Origin: Pratylenchus scribneri
Taxonomy: Eukaryota; Nematoda; Chromadorea; Rhabditida; Pratylenchidae
Length of the DNA: 64,000 nt
Reading direction: 5' to 3'
Assembly: GCA_030063045.1 (NCBI GenBank)
Contig: JAQSEB010000006.1
Span: 186,001-250,000 of the forward strand
Made by a program: the position numbers and the translations under genes. Shown here piece after piece: positions 43,501 through 56,300 of the stretch (its first letter is position 1; each line of letters starts with the position of its first letter). The notes under the pieces were generated by a model that saw only the letters and a program-made list of their open reading frames with translations, was not told the DNA's origin and did no database searches.

Positions 43501-44953
43501 CGGAAAATGTATTTTACCCCAATTCTTTCCGGAAAATGTATTTTGCCCCAATTCTTTCCGGAAAATGTATTTTGCCCCAATTCTTTCCGGAAAATGTGTT
43601 TTGCCCAATAAAATGTGTTTTGCCCCAATTCTTTCCGGAAAATATGTTTTGCCCGATAAAATGTGTTTTGCCCAATAAAATGTGTTTTGTCCCAATTCTT
43701 TCCGGAAAATGTATTTTGCCCCAATTCTTGCCGGAAAATGTGTTTTGCCCGATAAAATATGTTTTGCCCCAATTCTTTTCGGAAAATGTGTTTTGCCCAA
43801 TAAAATGTGTTTTGCCCCAATACTTGCCGGAAAATGTGTTTTGCCCCAATTCTTTCCGGAAAATGTGTTTTGCCCCAATTCTTGCCGGAAAATGTGTTTT
43901 GCCCGATAAAATATGTTTTGCCCAATTCTTTCCGGAAAATGTGTTTTGCCCCAATTCTTTCCGGAAAATGTGTTTTACCCAATAAAATGTGTTTTGCCCC
44001 AATTCTTTCCGGAAAATGTGTTTTGCCCCAATTCTTTCCGGAAATGTGTTTTGCCTAAATTCTTTCCGGAAAATTTTTACCCAATAAAATGTGTTTTGCC
44101 CCAATTCTTTCCGGAAAATGTATTTTGCCCCAATTCTTTCCGGAAAATGTGTTTTGCCCAATAAAATGTATTTTACCTATTTCTTTTCGGAGAATGTGTT
44201 TTGCCCAATAAAATTTGTTTTGCCCCAATTCTTTCCGGAAAATGTGTTTTACCCAATAAAATGTGTTTTGCCTAATTTCTTTCCGGAAAATGTATTTGCC
44301 CAATAAAATGTGTTTTGCCCCAATTCTTTCCGGAAAATGTGTTTTGCCTAATTTCTTTCGAAAATGCGTCCATCATTTAATTGAGTTTATAGCCCCAAGC
44401 CCCATCAAAAAACAAAGATTCTATTTGCCTGTTCCACACAGCAAACCACCGGATGAATGCCCAATCTTTTCAATTTTGTATAGATCTGGAAAAATAAATA
44501 ATAATCAAAATTGACTGCAAGGGTTTACTGTGTGCAAGCCGCCAACAAAATCCTTCAAAAATAATTCATACAACTGTGAAAATGGAGAGTAAAATTAAAT
44601 TTAATTTTATTGGAAAGTTAGAGGACTTGCGGAAGACAAACAAAACGGTTAGCAGCAGATGGACTCATCTGAAGCACAAAAATATGTAAATTTTCAATTC
44701 ACAAATTCATTTTTGCCTCGAATCCAGCAATCCTCTGGCCTCGATATTCAAAAATGTGAACTTGTTGTTGGCCGGAGGGCAATGATGATGGGCGACTATC
44801 TTTAATTTCTTCAAGGCTTTTTCCTCCTTCTTCTATGCCCGAATTGGTGGTGGATGTTCCCATGTCCATTGCCAATAATTGTCCGCAACCATCCATTATG
44901 CCATGGTATTGCCCACTGGTCGAATGCCCCAACAAATTGTTTTGGTCGTTCAT
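40515..44953 (-). CDS. dac-1: Dachshund family transcription co-factor
   Basis: Nuclear co-repressor of the Dach/Ski class. Exons: 44703-44953, 44627-44663, 44529-44573, 44429-44485, 43117-43177, 43023-43065, 42617-42975, 42038-42458, 41531-41686, 41460-41500, 41340-41414, 40515-40636; 555 residues. The Dach-box domain is clear: FEYRGQRIAGF, RFVCLPQ-LYELFLKDFVGGLHT, IYTKLKRLGIHPVVC, NFGAIQPGVNRCKL, ILYQDCTKGLRPGRPSKR. A Ser/Gln-rich middle follows, then a coiled-coil end (QSELDLAKSKMEMMNNLERR). The 43066-43116 intron is 51 nt, stop-free and a multiple of three; retaining it would add 17 residues. The 44429 donor is GC (CAG|GCAAAT). The first intron acceptor (ATGAG|TCC) is the least certain. 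Two large minisatellites fill introns. Confidence 0.93.
40664..41325. repeat. 25-bp minisatellite in a dachshund intron
   Basis: About 26 near-identical copies of AAAAATGTGTTTTCGATT plus AACTAAG, most changes being single bases or short deletions. It starts about 28 bp upstream of the last coding exon and ends about 15 bp from the previous one, so it is nearly the whole intron. Confidence 0.95.
43283..44365. repeat. Compound minisatellite in a dachshund intron
   Basis: More than 30 units of two kinds: GAAAATGTGTTTTGCCCCAA with TTCTTTCCG (about 30 bp), and a shorter AAAATGTGTTTTGCCCAAT (about 21 bp). They alternate irregularly. Both strands are open in several frames because the units avoid stops. 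The array lies inside the GC-AG intron of dachshund. Confidence 0.95.
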
Positions 44954-47304
44954 TTTTTACTTTTTGATAATATTGGAAAGAATTGTTTGCGAGAAAATTT
45001 ACATAAAAATGGCCTCAAAATTTCATCAAAATAAACACTATAACAGTCAGTCCTATAACCATTAAGCAATGTCATACACAAATGCGCAAATCCCCCGCGC
45101 AATGCCGAATGTGGCGGGGATGCTTAAAATGGAAGGTAAAGCCGCTTAATTGTGGCGAGTGCGGGAATGAATATTGAGAATATGGGGGACATGTCAACAA
45201 ACCAAAACTATTGAAAATGGGCACTAATAAGTGAATTTATGGTGAGAGAATATTCTGGATGGACATGGAAAAAGGCGCTGATTATCCAAAAATGTTAGTT
45301 AAAGCTCAGAGGATTTCGAGAAATGCGCGGCGGATAATCGGCAGATTTTGGCATTGCCCTCTTTGGTCGCGAAAAGGACCCATCCCAGCGCCCAGCCCTT
45401 CTTTTGGGCAATGCTACGAAACGAATTCGGAATGTGATTTTATTTTAATTATTTTACAATTACAATTGATCTCTGTAAATGGCTAATGCCTAATGGCACC
45501 ATTTTACTAATAAAGGGAGAGTTTAATTGGCTAAATATGGTAAATTCGAATTTTGTTTTATTACAGTCATTTTACGAGGAAAGTTTGATTTATTTGATGT
45601 GTTGGAAAATGCGCAAATAAAGTCAAAAAGCACAGAGCATTTTTCATTCATTTTGATTTCGAAGATTCTTATCATTATTTTTGGCAAATATGGAAAAAAT
45701 TTGTAAAGTTGATTGATGCAAAATGGGTGTTTTCCATCGTTCCCTCCCAAAAAACCAATTCAATTCAATTCCAAATAAATTTTTTGGCCATTATTTGAAC
45801 CCTGGCCAAAATATATCTAATGGCCATTTTCCGTTTCGATTCCCTCTCAAGAAAACCAATCCAATTCCAACAAATTTTCAATAATATTTTTGGCCATACC
45901 AAATAATAAATCCAATAAAATAAGCAAATGTCAAAAATGGAGATTTTAGTCACCACAAAAATTGGCAAATAAAAATAATCCAAATTTTTTTATTTTCTTT
46001 TAATCATTTCCCTTTCCCATGAAAAAATGTTGTCCGGCAAATTTTATTCTACTTGTTCAACGGGAAAAATATTTAGAAAAAACAGAAACAAAAACAAAAT
46101 AACAGGGTAGAAAACAACGCAGGTTTTTGGGGGATACAGTCAAATTGGAAATAACAATCAATCAATCGATATTGTGATTAAATTGTATTCCTCCTCTTTG
46201 GTTTCGACTGACATCGCGCACACAAAAACCGGCAACAAAAATCTCCGCCCTGTGATAAAATGTGGAAAGATTTGAAATGGAAAATTAAATAAAAATTGTA
46301 TGGGATTGCAGGAATTAAATATTATTAAAATTGGCAGAAACAAATAAAATTAAATTGAACTACTTTCTACTATTGCCGGATTTGAAGCATTATTGGAATT
46401 TTTGGAGTGGGAAAAAATTTGAAATTGGTACTTGTCGGTAAATTTTCGGTCCAGGTTTTTATATATTCCCTCAAAATTAGTCATAAAATTTATTTTTTAG
46501 TACCAAAAAGTGACCCTATTTTTGCCTAAAAATAATTCTTTAATATTTTAGAGAAAAATAATATTTTTTCCATTAATTTAGAGTCATAAATATGTAAATT
46601 AAATTAAAATTTTTCATTGGAGACAGATAGAAAACCGACAAATACCAAAAATTTGAGAATATCGAAAATGGAGAGGGAAATATTCTCTGTACGCCCTATT
46701 GGCCTTAAAAATTATCATTTCATCTTAATAAAATTAATATTACTTATTAAATTAAAGGAAAATCATCATATTTTATTTAAATAAGCCGGGTGGTGTTCTC
46801 CAAAATATGTATTGAATAAATTGCAAAATTGATGAATTTAAGGGAATGGGAATTGGATAGAGAAGAAAAATAAAATGGCAAAATAGATTTTGGGAAAAAA
46901 CAAACAGAAAACAAAACAACCAACAAGGAAAAAAAAAGACAACAAAAAACAAAAACAAGAAGAATGAAAAAAAGAAAACAACAAAACTATTCCTCTTCAG
47001 TGCAGTGGAGAATTTTAGGGAGACAATTTTGTTTTTTGGTAGGGAAATTCATCATCAGATGGAAATAAATGGAAATATAGGGGATAGAGGAGGGGAAGAG
47101 GATGGATTTGGATTTATAATAATTGAAAAATAGAGTCAAAATGTGGAATATTCTTGTTTGATAAATATGATAATTGGAGGACCATAAAATAATATAATAT
47201 TTTGGAGTAATATTCATTCAAATATTCAATATTGGTCTCATCAGTCTTTTCTTCTTCTATTCTACTTATTAATTTAGCACCCCAAAAATAATTCATTTCT
47301 CTTC
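44954..47304. other. Upstream region of dachshund / downstream region of AKAP1
   Basis: 2.35 kb between two co-oriented minus-strand genes; it should hold the dachshund promoter. I see no convincing gene. GC-richer patches at 45.1-45.2 and 45.3-45.42 kb lack family resemblance. An open minus-strand stretch near 46.19-46.25 kb (CCRFLCARCQ) follows an acceptor-like TATCACAG but could not be linked to other exons. Confidence 0.5.
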
Positions 47305-50300
47305 TCAACAGGATGCCGACGAATTTGACATGGAACTGTTCGTCGTAATCAAAATTGTTGGGTCAGCTGGTTTGGCCAATCCTCGCTCCAACAACATTTG
47401 ATCCACTCGGACGGTCTGTAAAATTAAAAGAAAATAATTTTTGGATATTATTTAATTCAAAAAGAAATAAGGTCAAAATAATAATAACAGTTTAAGGGTT
47501 TGTCCCACAGATCCACAAACCAAATGTACCAAATTGGATAGAGCTGGTCAAGACGCATTGAATGGTATATAATTTGGTTATGGTTTGGTCAACAATTAAA
47601 GGGTTTTAAACGGTTTAAACCACATTTTGCTTTTGTTTTGTCAACAATTAAAGGGTTTTAAACGGTTTAAACCACATTTTGCTTTTGTTTTGTCAACAAT
47701 TAAAGGGTTTTAAACGGTTTAAACTACATTTTGCTTTTGTTTTGTCACAACAATTAAAGGGTTTTAAACGGTTTAAACCACATTTTGCTTTTGTTTTGTA
47801 AACAATTAAAGGGTTTTAAACGGTTTTTAAACCACATTTTGCTTTTGTTTTGTCAACAATTAAAGGGTTTTAAACGGTTTAAACCACATTTTGATTTAGT
47901 GGTTCAAAACTAAGTTAGAATTGGTTAAACCCAAAGCCGAAACGTAAGAAATGATGCGTCTTGACGAGATCTATTGATTGGATATAAGGTTTGATGGTCT
48001 AGGATAAACCATTGAACCGGTTTAATGGTTTAATCTTTTCGACATTTAAAAATAATTTTGTCAATTGCCCACCTTCTTGTTCTCGTCCAGCACGTACAAT
48101 TCCACACATGGCAGCCCATCATGTTTGCAATAGCCAAGAAGGGCAGCCTGGATAATTTTCGAAACGCACAATTGCTGGAACAGCTCGTTGGCTTTCTCAC
48201 TCCAATGGGAAGTACCTAGATTTAGAGTTGGGTAAGATTTAGATTTTAGAAAGAAGATTTTACCAAAAAAAATTTTTTGGAAATTTTTTTACCCCGAGGG
48301 TTTTGAAAAATTTAGGTCTCAGGTTCGAATCCGCTCAGAAGAAATTATTTCGGGTTTGGTGTAGATTTTTAAGTATCTTGTAAATTAATTTGAAAGGCAA
48401 AAAATTTTTTTGAAAATTATAGACCCCTGGGGGCTGGGGAAAATCTTCATTTTTGAAAATTTTAATTCCCGGATTCGAATCCGCTCATAGAATGTATTTT
48501 TCGAGAATTTTTATGCATTTTAGATTTCTTACAGTATATTTCTTGATTAAATAGATTAATTCCATTTTTTTTGAAAATTTATGACACGAAAGGGGTGACG
48601 AGTTTGAAAAATTTGGGGGTTTCAGGTTCGAATCCGCTTAGACATTTCTATAAATTTTACTGTACATTTCTAGGCGAAATACAGTAATTCTAATTAAAAC
48701 TGATAGAAAAAGACCAAATTTTTGTGAAGACATTATAAAATTTACCGTCAATTGGCTGCACATTGGCCAAATAGCATTCGATGGCCTGCATTGGCAAATT
48801 CATAAAATCGGTCCTAAAAATGAATTAGGGAATTAATGAAGAAAAAGAAAGGAGGAAAAAACCTTATTTGACGCAAATCGGCCCTCGGCAATCGGGCAAA
48901 TCCACCATAATCGACGAAACGGACCAAAACTTCATCTTGTTCCTAAAATGAGGGAAATATATTTTGAATCGAATTTTTAGGGTAACTAACCGGCTCATAG
49001 GCCAACGTAATTGCCCGAAACCATCCATTGTAGGCTGGCGCAGTGCAAAGAACACCAACTGAAAATGAATGGATGGAAATTTAAAATGGAGAATAAACGG
49101 AAAACAACAAAATTTCTTTTTAATTTATAAAAAAGAAAATTACTAAAAAATAGATGTGTGTTTTTCTTTCGAATTATCTAAATTCGAAATATTGGTAAAA
49201 TGGGAAAATTTAAAAAAAATGGATTTTTTTTATTCCAAAAAATACTTTTATCAGAATCAGATAGTTACCGTAAACAAAAATGTTTAGTGTTTTCTCTAAA
49301 GCATTAAATAATTTTTCTTATAAAATTATTTGAACATATTTTAGTTACATATAGGTTTTTTCTAGCTATAGATTTAAAATTTTTTCCGAAGAAATTCTTT
49401 TTTGGTATTCATATTTGATTTAAAATAATGCAAAAAAAAATACTATTTTAGGGTGTAATTAGACTTATGATATATTTTGTGAGAAAAGTGATTTTGTGGG
49501 TGAAAAAATTTTGTTTAAAAGCACCCAATTTTGAAAAAAATCAATTTTTATTTTTCATTTATAACAAATTGAACGAACCTTTGCATGGCTTTGGAATTTC
49601 AGGTGCACCGCCTGGCTGTGTATAAACCGACAACATGCTAAAAAGGAAAATGAATTCAATTAAAAAGTAAAATTTTGGTGGGTTACTATTGATCCAAAAT
49701 GGCCAACGAAGAGAATGACGGATGGGTGGGCAGTTGGAGGAAGAAATGGCCCGCATCCACATGTGCCGAAATGTACACTTCACAGGGAACACCGACGGGC
49801 AAAGTTAACTGAAATGGAAATGTAAATTGAATAAAAAATAATTATAATGGTTTAATGGTTTGTATCACACATTCACATTTCACAAACCAAATATACCCAA
49901 AATTCGATAGAGCTGGTCAAGACGGACGCATTGAATGGTATATAATTTGGTTATGGTTTGGTCAACAATTAAAAACGGTTTTAAACGGTTTAAACCACAT
50001 TTTGGTTTGGTCAACAATTAAAAACGGTTTTAAACGGTTTAAACCACATTTTGGTTTGGTCAACAATTAAAAACGGTTTTAAACGGTTTAAACCACAATT
50101 TGGTTTGGTCAACAATTAAAAGCGGTTTTAAACGGTTTAAACCACATTTTGATTTTTGGTTCAAAACAAGTTAAATTTTGGTTAAACCCTATGCCAAAAT
50201 ATAATCAAATGATGCGTTTTGACCTAGATCTATCGATTGGGTATACGGTTTGATTTAGGATAAACCATTAAACCGGTTTAATCTTTTCGGCATTACAATA

Positions 50301-53300
50301 TTTATTTTTAATCAAATTTAATGAAATATGTAAATTATTTACCGCTGTGGGTGTTCCACGGGCCGTAATCGTGGTGGTCGGCGGCGGTGGCAGCACTGGT
50401 TTCAAATTCAAATCCGGGAAACGGCAGGGCGGGAATCGGAAACGGATCATGTGTAAACATCTAAAATTGAATTGATGGAATTTGCATAATTTAGTAAAAA
50501 GTGAGAGACTGACTTGTTGATGTCATCGCGACGGCCTTCCACCGAACAAATTTGATGGGTGTCATATTTGCTTGGCGTGTGATGCGGTCGAATCAACATT
50601 CGAACGTTGGCGCGAATGCAAAGTTCCTGTGGAAAATTTTTGAATAATTTTTCGGGTAAAATTCGTGGAAAAATTTTGAAAAATTAAATTTTAAAAAAAA
50701 TTTTTTGAAAATTTTGAATTTTTTTTTGGTGAAATTTTGTAATTTTTGAATTAATTTGTGTAAAAAATTATAAAATTTTGAGGTAAAATTGATTTAAAAT
50801 TTAATTTTTTGGGTAAAAATTATTCTAAAAATTTTAAAATTTAGAAAAAATTTGTTTAAAAAAATTGGAATAAAATTTGTGAAAAATTGATTTAAAAATT
50901 TCGAATAAAATTGCTGTAAAACTAACCCGAATTGTCTTCCCTTGGATGCCGATGATCAAGCCAACAAGTGTGTTGGGCACTTCGAATTCATAAATTGGCA
51001 AAATTTCCGTCGCTTGTTGTTGGCCAAATTCGTCGATGGCAAATGGACTGGATGAATTCAGGGGGCCTGTGGCACGACCGCTGTCTGCCGAACCCTTTAA
51101 ATTTTGATAATTTATTCAATCCGAATTTTGAAAATTTAAAAAAATTTTTTAAAATTTTTCGCAAAATTTAGGCCTAGGGTTCGAATCCGCTCAGCGGAAT
51201 ATTTTCAGCCTGGTTCTCACTTTTATGAATTTTTATACATTATACAGTATATTTCTTGTCGAAATACAGTATTTTGACTAAAAAATTTTTTTGAAATTTA
51301 TTGACCCAGACGGTTAGCCTTCACTTCTTCAAAATTTAGGTCTCAGGTTCGAATAAAATATTTTTTCGAGAACTTTTAATGCATTTTTATACATTCTACA
51401 GTACATTTAAAGACGAAATACAGTATTTTGAACAAAAAATGATCACAAACCTCGCTGTGCGTTGAATGCGGCGATTCCGCATTTTTGTAGCCTCGGGCGG
51501 ATTGCAAATCATTCAACGTTTGCATGCAACGACTGCATGTGCAAATGCCGTTCACTGGATGCTGGCGTTGACTACTGCTGCTATTCCTTCCTGAATACAT
51601 GCCGGCCTTTGGCGATTTTCCCTGTTAAAATTTAATTAATTAATTAACAGTCAGGTTTTACCCTAATCCCATAAACCTTATTAACCAACTAATTGATAAA
51701 TCTCGTCAAGGCGCATCATTTGATTATATTTTGGCTTGGGTTTAACCAATTCTAACTTAGTTTTGAACCATTAAACCAAAAAGTGGTTTGAATCGTTTAA
51801 AACCCTTTAATTGTAGACCAAACCAAAATGTGGTTTAAACCGTTTAAAACCCTTTAATTGTTGACCAAACCAAAATGTGGTTTAAACCGTTTAAAACCCT
51901 TTAATTGTTGACCAAACCATAACCAAATTATATACCATTCAACGCGTCTTCTTGACCAGCTCTATCCAATTTTGGGTATATTTGGTCTGTGAATGTAGGT
52001 GGATAAACCATTAAACCATTTAATAATGGCCCCCATTCATTTATTCACCTCTTGATGTCGCATTTGTTGTTGTCCAATTCCATTCATCATTTTGTCACTT
52101 TCGACCGAATTTTGCTTTTCCAATTTCACTTCTTCTTCTTTGCCTTGTTGGTTTGACGATTCGAATTCTTTCCTACTTTCTTCTGCTTCTTCAACTGCTT
52201 CGGCCCAATTGAATTCGGGTTGCGGTTGTTCAAGAATGAAATCGAGAAGGGAAGCCTGAAATATTGCAAAAATAATGGGCAATTTTAATAAGGCATAGGG
52301 CAAGAAGGGAAAATAACAGTTCCTATAATCCCAATTTGGCCAAATTTGGCCCTATAAAAATGAGTTTGGGTACCCTAATCGTATGATTGTGATTGTCTTG
52401 TTTGGAAGGGAGTAAATGGAAAGGACATTTCGGGATTGATCCCAAAATATTGCTAAAATTAAAGGGCAATTTTAATAATAATATTAGAAGGCTCAGATGA
52501 AAAATAATAGCCTTATTGATCCATTTAACCATTTCTGGCCAAATTTGGCCCTAAAAAGAGGACTAGCCTCTAGACAAGATCTGTATCAAAGTCTAGAAGG
52601 AATAAGTAATAGAAAAGGTGCAACTTTCATAGTAAATATAATAAAGAGGAAAAGGACAAATTTTACGCAACTCCATTTAATTATTTTGGCCAAAAAATGT
52701 GAATTGGCCAGATCTATAATTTGTCTGAAAATCGAAAATACATTTTTGGCCAAATTTTGGCCCTAAAAAGAGGGGCTGGGCCCCTTAGATCTATATCGCT
52801 TGTCTGGAAGGAAACAAAAATAGAAAGGACATTTTAGGGATTGGTCTCATAAATTTGAGAGAATTGGCTGGCCATGAGGGAAAAGGGTCCAGACAGCATA
52901 GGTGAATGGAAAGGTGAGGGAATGGAGTGATGATGGGATGGACTGAGCCAGCAGAGCCTTTCAGCCACATTTTGCCAAAAATGATCAGTGGGGCAGACAG
53001 GCGGACCACGGACACCATAGAGCCCAACAGACACCTATCTCCGTGTGCACTCTCATTTTCCAATCGTCGCTGGTTTTTCCCGCAAGGCCCATTTTTCCAA
53101 TCATAGTTGCCTCTCTCCAGCCCAGTGGCCTTCTTCCCCATGGCCACTTTTGGCCTCCTAACTCCCCCGACCCCTTCCTCTATCCCCGTGGCACTCGTGA
53201 CTCGTCTCTTCTCTCGTCTCCCCCCTTTTCCAATCGTTGCTGTCTATTTCCTTTTCCAATCATTTCGTATACAGTGGCCTTCCCTATCCTTCCACTCTTC

Positions 53301-56300
53301 CTCATCCTTCCTCTCATGGCCACTTTTTTGCCTTCCTCCTCCTAAACAGTGTTGCCACAACTGCTCACTGCAGTGCTGTAGTACTGCAGTGTTGGCTTTT
53401 GACGGACGAGGCGAAAAGGTGGGAAGGAGGTAGAGGATGAAGGGTAGAAGGTAGGAAAGGGGCAGGGGATGAAGATTGAAAGAGAAAGGTGGATGAGGAT
53501 GAAGATTGGATGAAAGGTGGGCAATGGGAAAAAAGAGGAGGATGGTTACGGAAGAATGTGGAAGGAATAAAAGGGGGCAAGGTGGCAGTGGGGGACGAAT
53601 GATTGATGCGCTCCCCTGTCTGCGTCTGCGCTGCCCCAAAGTCCCAAAGACCGACCGATGAAAAGACGGGACCGGAGGAGTGGCGGGCGCAAAATGGGGT
53701 ATAGGATGGAGTAAAAAGGCAAAAAGGGGCATTTGGAAAGGATCGTTCGCCTTCCTTCCCGTTTGGATCGTTCACCTCCCCTCTCCTTTTTAGAGAATTC
53801 CCGTGTCTTTTTCTTTCTTCCATTGCAAATTATCTTTACGACGGACGATATAATATATGAGATTGGGGACCAGAGGAGCCAGAAGATGGAAAATTGGATA
53901 GTTGAGGGGGGGGGGGGGGGGTCTAGGAAGGAGTAGGAATGGGAAGTGAAATGAAAAAATTTTCTATTTTGATTTTATGGGAATTGGAAATAATTTATTT
54001 GTTATATTATATATTGGAAATGGAAGGAAAAGGAATATGAATTTTGGTCCCAGCCGATTTTTTTCAGTGGAGAATTGGAAAGATTTGTTCTAGGTTTAGG
54101 CTGGCTAGGTTATGATAAGATTTTACTCTAATTTTTTTTTAAATTTTCAACACATAAGTGGAATCTTGAGTTTTTCAAAATATAGATCTCACGTTCGAAA
54201 CCCGCTTACAGAGGAAAATATTTTTCCAAACTCCTTTAAATTTAGGTCTCAGGCTCGAAACCCGCTCTCGCTGAAGAGGAAGATATTTTTTCCTCACTTT
54301 TTCAAAATTTAGGTCATGGGTTCAAAAACCCGCTCCGAAATAATTTTTCCACCCTTGGTTCTCACTTTTTTTAAAAAAAAATTTAGGTCTCGGGTTCAAA
54401 CCCGCTCTGAGGAAGTTAATTTTTAAGCTTAGTTTTCACTTTCTTTTCAAAATTTAGACCCGTTGATGAGAATAAGATATTTTTCGGACTTGGTTTTAAC
54501 TTTTTTTCAAAATTTAGGTCTCGGGTTCAAATCCGTTCACGGTAAAATATTTTTTCCCGGCTTGATTCTCATTTTTATAAATTTACACACTCTAAAGTCT
54601 ATTCGAAACCAAAAAAGGAATGTCGTAAAAAAGTGCTAGATTAACCGTAACCGTTTTATTTATATGGAAGTGGAAAAAATGAATGAATGAATTTATGACT
54701 GAACCACTCACCAGTCGATGTTGTTTTTCCACAGTTGGTGTTGAGGTGGTGGTGGCGGTGGATGATGAAGGTGGTGGTGGCTGCTGCTGCGTCAACATTT
54801 TGGTCGGCGTGTCCGTGGCCGACATTTTCTCCACCAATTCCATTTGGCCACCGACGCCAGACTCATTCACTTCACAATTTTGTTGTTTGTCGGCGCCATC
54901 AACCTCCATCTCCATAGCTGGCTTCTATCAAAATGAATAGATTTATACAGTTGAATAAATATTACACTAAAAAAAGCGATTCTTTTACAGTTCATACATG
55001 GGCAAGGGGGGGGGGGATCACTTGGACCATTGCGAAGTGCGAAGTGGGGGGAGGGTCCAAAAAAAATTTTTGCGAAGTCCCTTTTTTGTATTTTGCGCCG
55101 TAGGCGAAAATTTTGGTAAAAAATTGCCGCGCAACGGCTAAAAATTGACTTCGCAAGGGAAAATTTGGCCAAAAATGGCCGCGCAGCGAAAAATTTCGGT
55201 CAAAAATTGCCGCGCAGCGAAAAATTTTGGTCAAAATTGCCTCTGCGACTTCGCACCCCCTATCATCACCCCCCCCCCCTTGCCCATGCGTGTTACAGTT
55301 CCTGCGTCCAATCAACAATTATAAGTCCCATCTGTTTGTATGCAAGCCCGTATCCATCCATGAATTTTCAGAGGGGGGGGCAACAGCCAATGGAGGGGGG
55401 GGGGGGGGGGGGGGGGAGTTGAGGTCCATGTTGGACCCAAAGGAGTGGGCCATGACCGCCTGGCCTGGCCCCAGTCTGGATACGGATCTCTGATTTGTAT
55501 GTGTCCTAAACCTAAATTCTTTACCCTAACCCTAAACCCATCCACTGTACGTAGCCTACCATATCCTAGATTCGGGTAGGAACAGATTAGGCTTACTTAG
55601 AGTAGGCCCGGATGGTTCAGGATAAAGTTTAGGGGGTAAAATTAAATTTGCATTTTTTTATGGGACTCATAAAAATATTATAGGATTCAGACTCATAATT
55701 GTAGATCGGAGGCAAGAAAACTGTAAAAGAACTAAAAATGCTAACCGTAAGTACATTTACAATCACCGCCGATTCGGGTTGGATTTTGCCTTCCACCTTC
55801 TTTTTGGTTTCTTCATCAATTGCTGCCATTTGGCCAACCATTTTTGCCTCCTGCTGCTTTTCCTCAACTTGATGAATGGTTGTTGTTTTCATTTGTTGCG
55901 GTCCTTCGATGATTGAATTATTTTGTTGTACGATGAGCGGTGTGGAATTTCTTTAAAAGAATTGAATTAAATTTTAGGCATTTTTAAGGTTTTATTTTGA
56001 TAAGGTTTTATGTTTATGTTGATCTTTAGTTTTTGTAAATCTTAAGGAATTCATCCTTAGGTTTTTTGGTTGTTGATGTTAAGAACTTTGGTTCATCTTG
56101 GTGTTTTTTGGCCCATCTTAAGGTAAGGTTTTGGTTCATCGTTCATCCTAGTTTCGGCTAATTAAGGTTTTGCTGATCTTAAGGCCTATAGTTCAATCTA
56201 TCCTAGAGTTTTGGCTCAACTAAGGTTCTTGTTGATGTTAAGAACTTTGGTTCTTCTTGGGGTTTTTTGGCCCATCTTAAGGTTTTTGGCTGATCTTAAG

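Noticed and set aside
43236..44306. Long overlapping open frames of up to 248 residues on both strands (FRKELGQNTF-type repeats)
   Set aside because: They are by-products of the minisatellite in the dachshund GC-AG intron: all frames repeat with the DNA unit, both strands are open at once, and the flanking exons join across it.
45259..45486. 75-residue + strand frame upstream of dachshund
   Set aside because: No family resemblance and no supporting splice sites; the local GC-rich patch alone explains the open frame.
46186..46260. Minus-strand exon-like stretch with CCRFLCARCQ after TATCACAG
   Set aside because: The acceptor and cysteines are suggestive, but no upstream exon could be joined in 1 kb and AKAP1 already ends cleanly at 47305.
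52860..53823. Several frames of 100-160 residues on both strands in the AKAP1 intron
   Set aside because: Low-complexity Pro/Ser/Phe and Leu content from pyrimidine/purine skew, overlapping on both strands, no splice-linked continuation.
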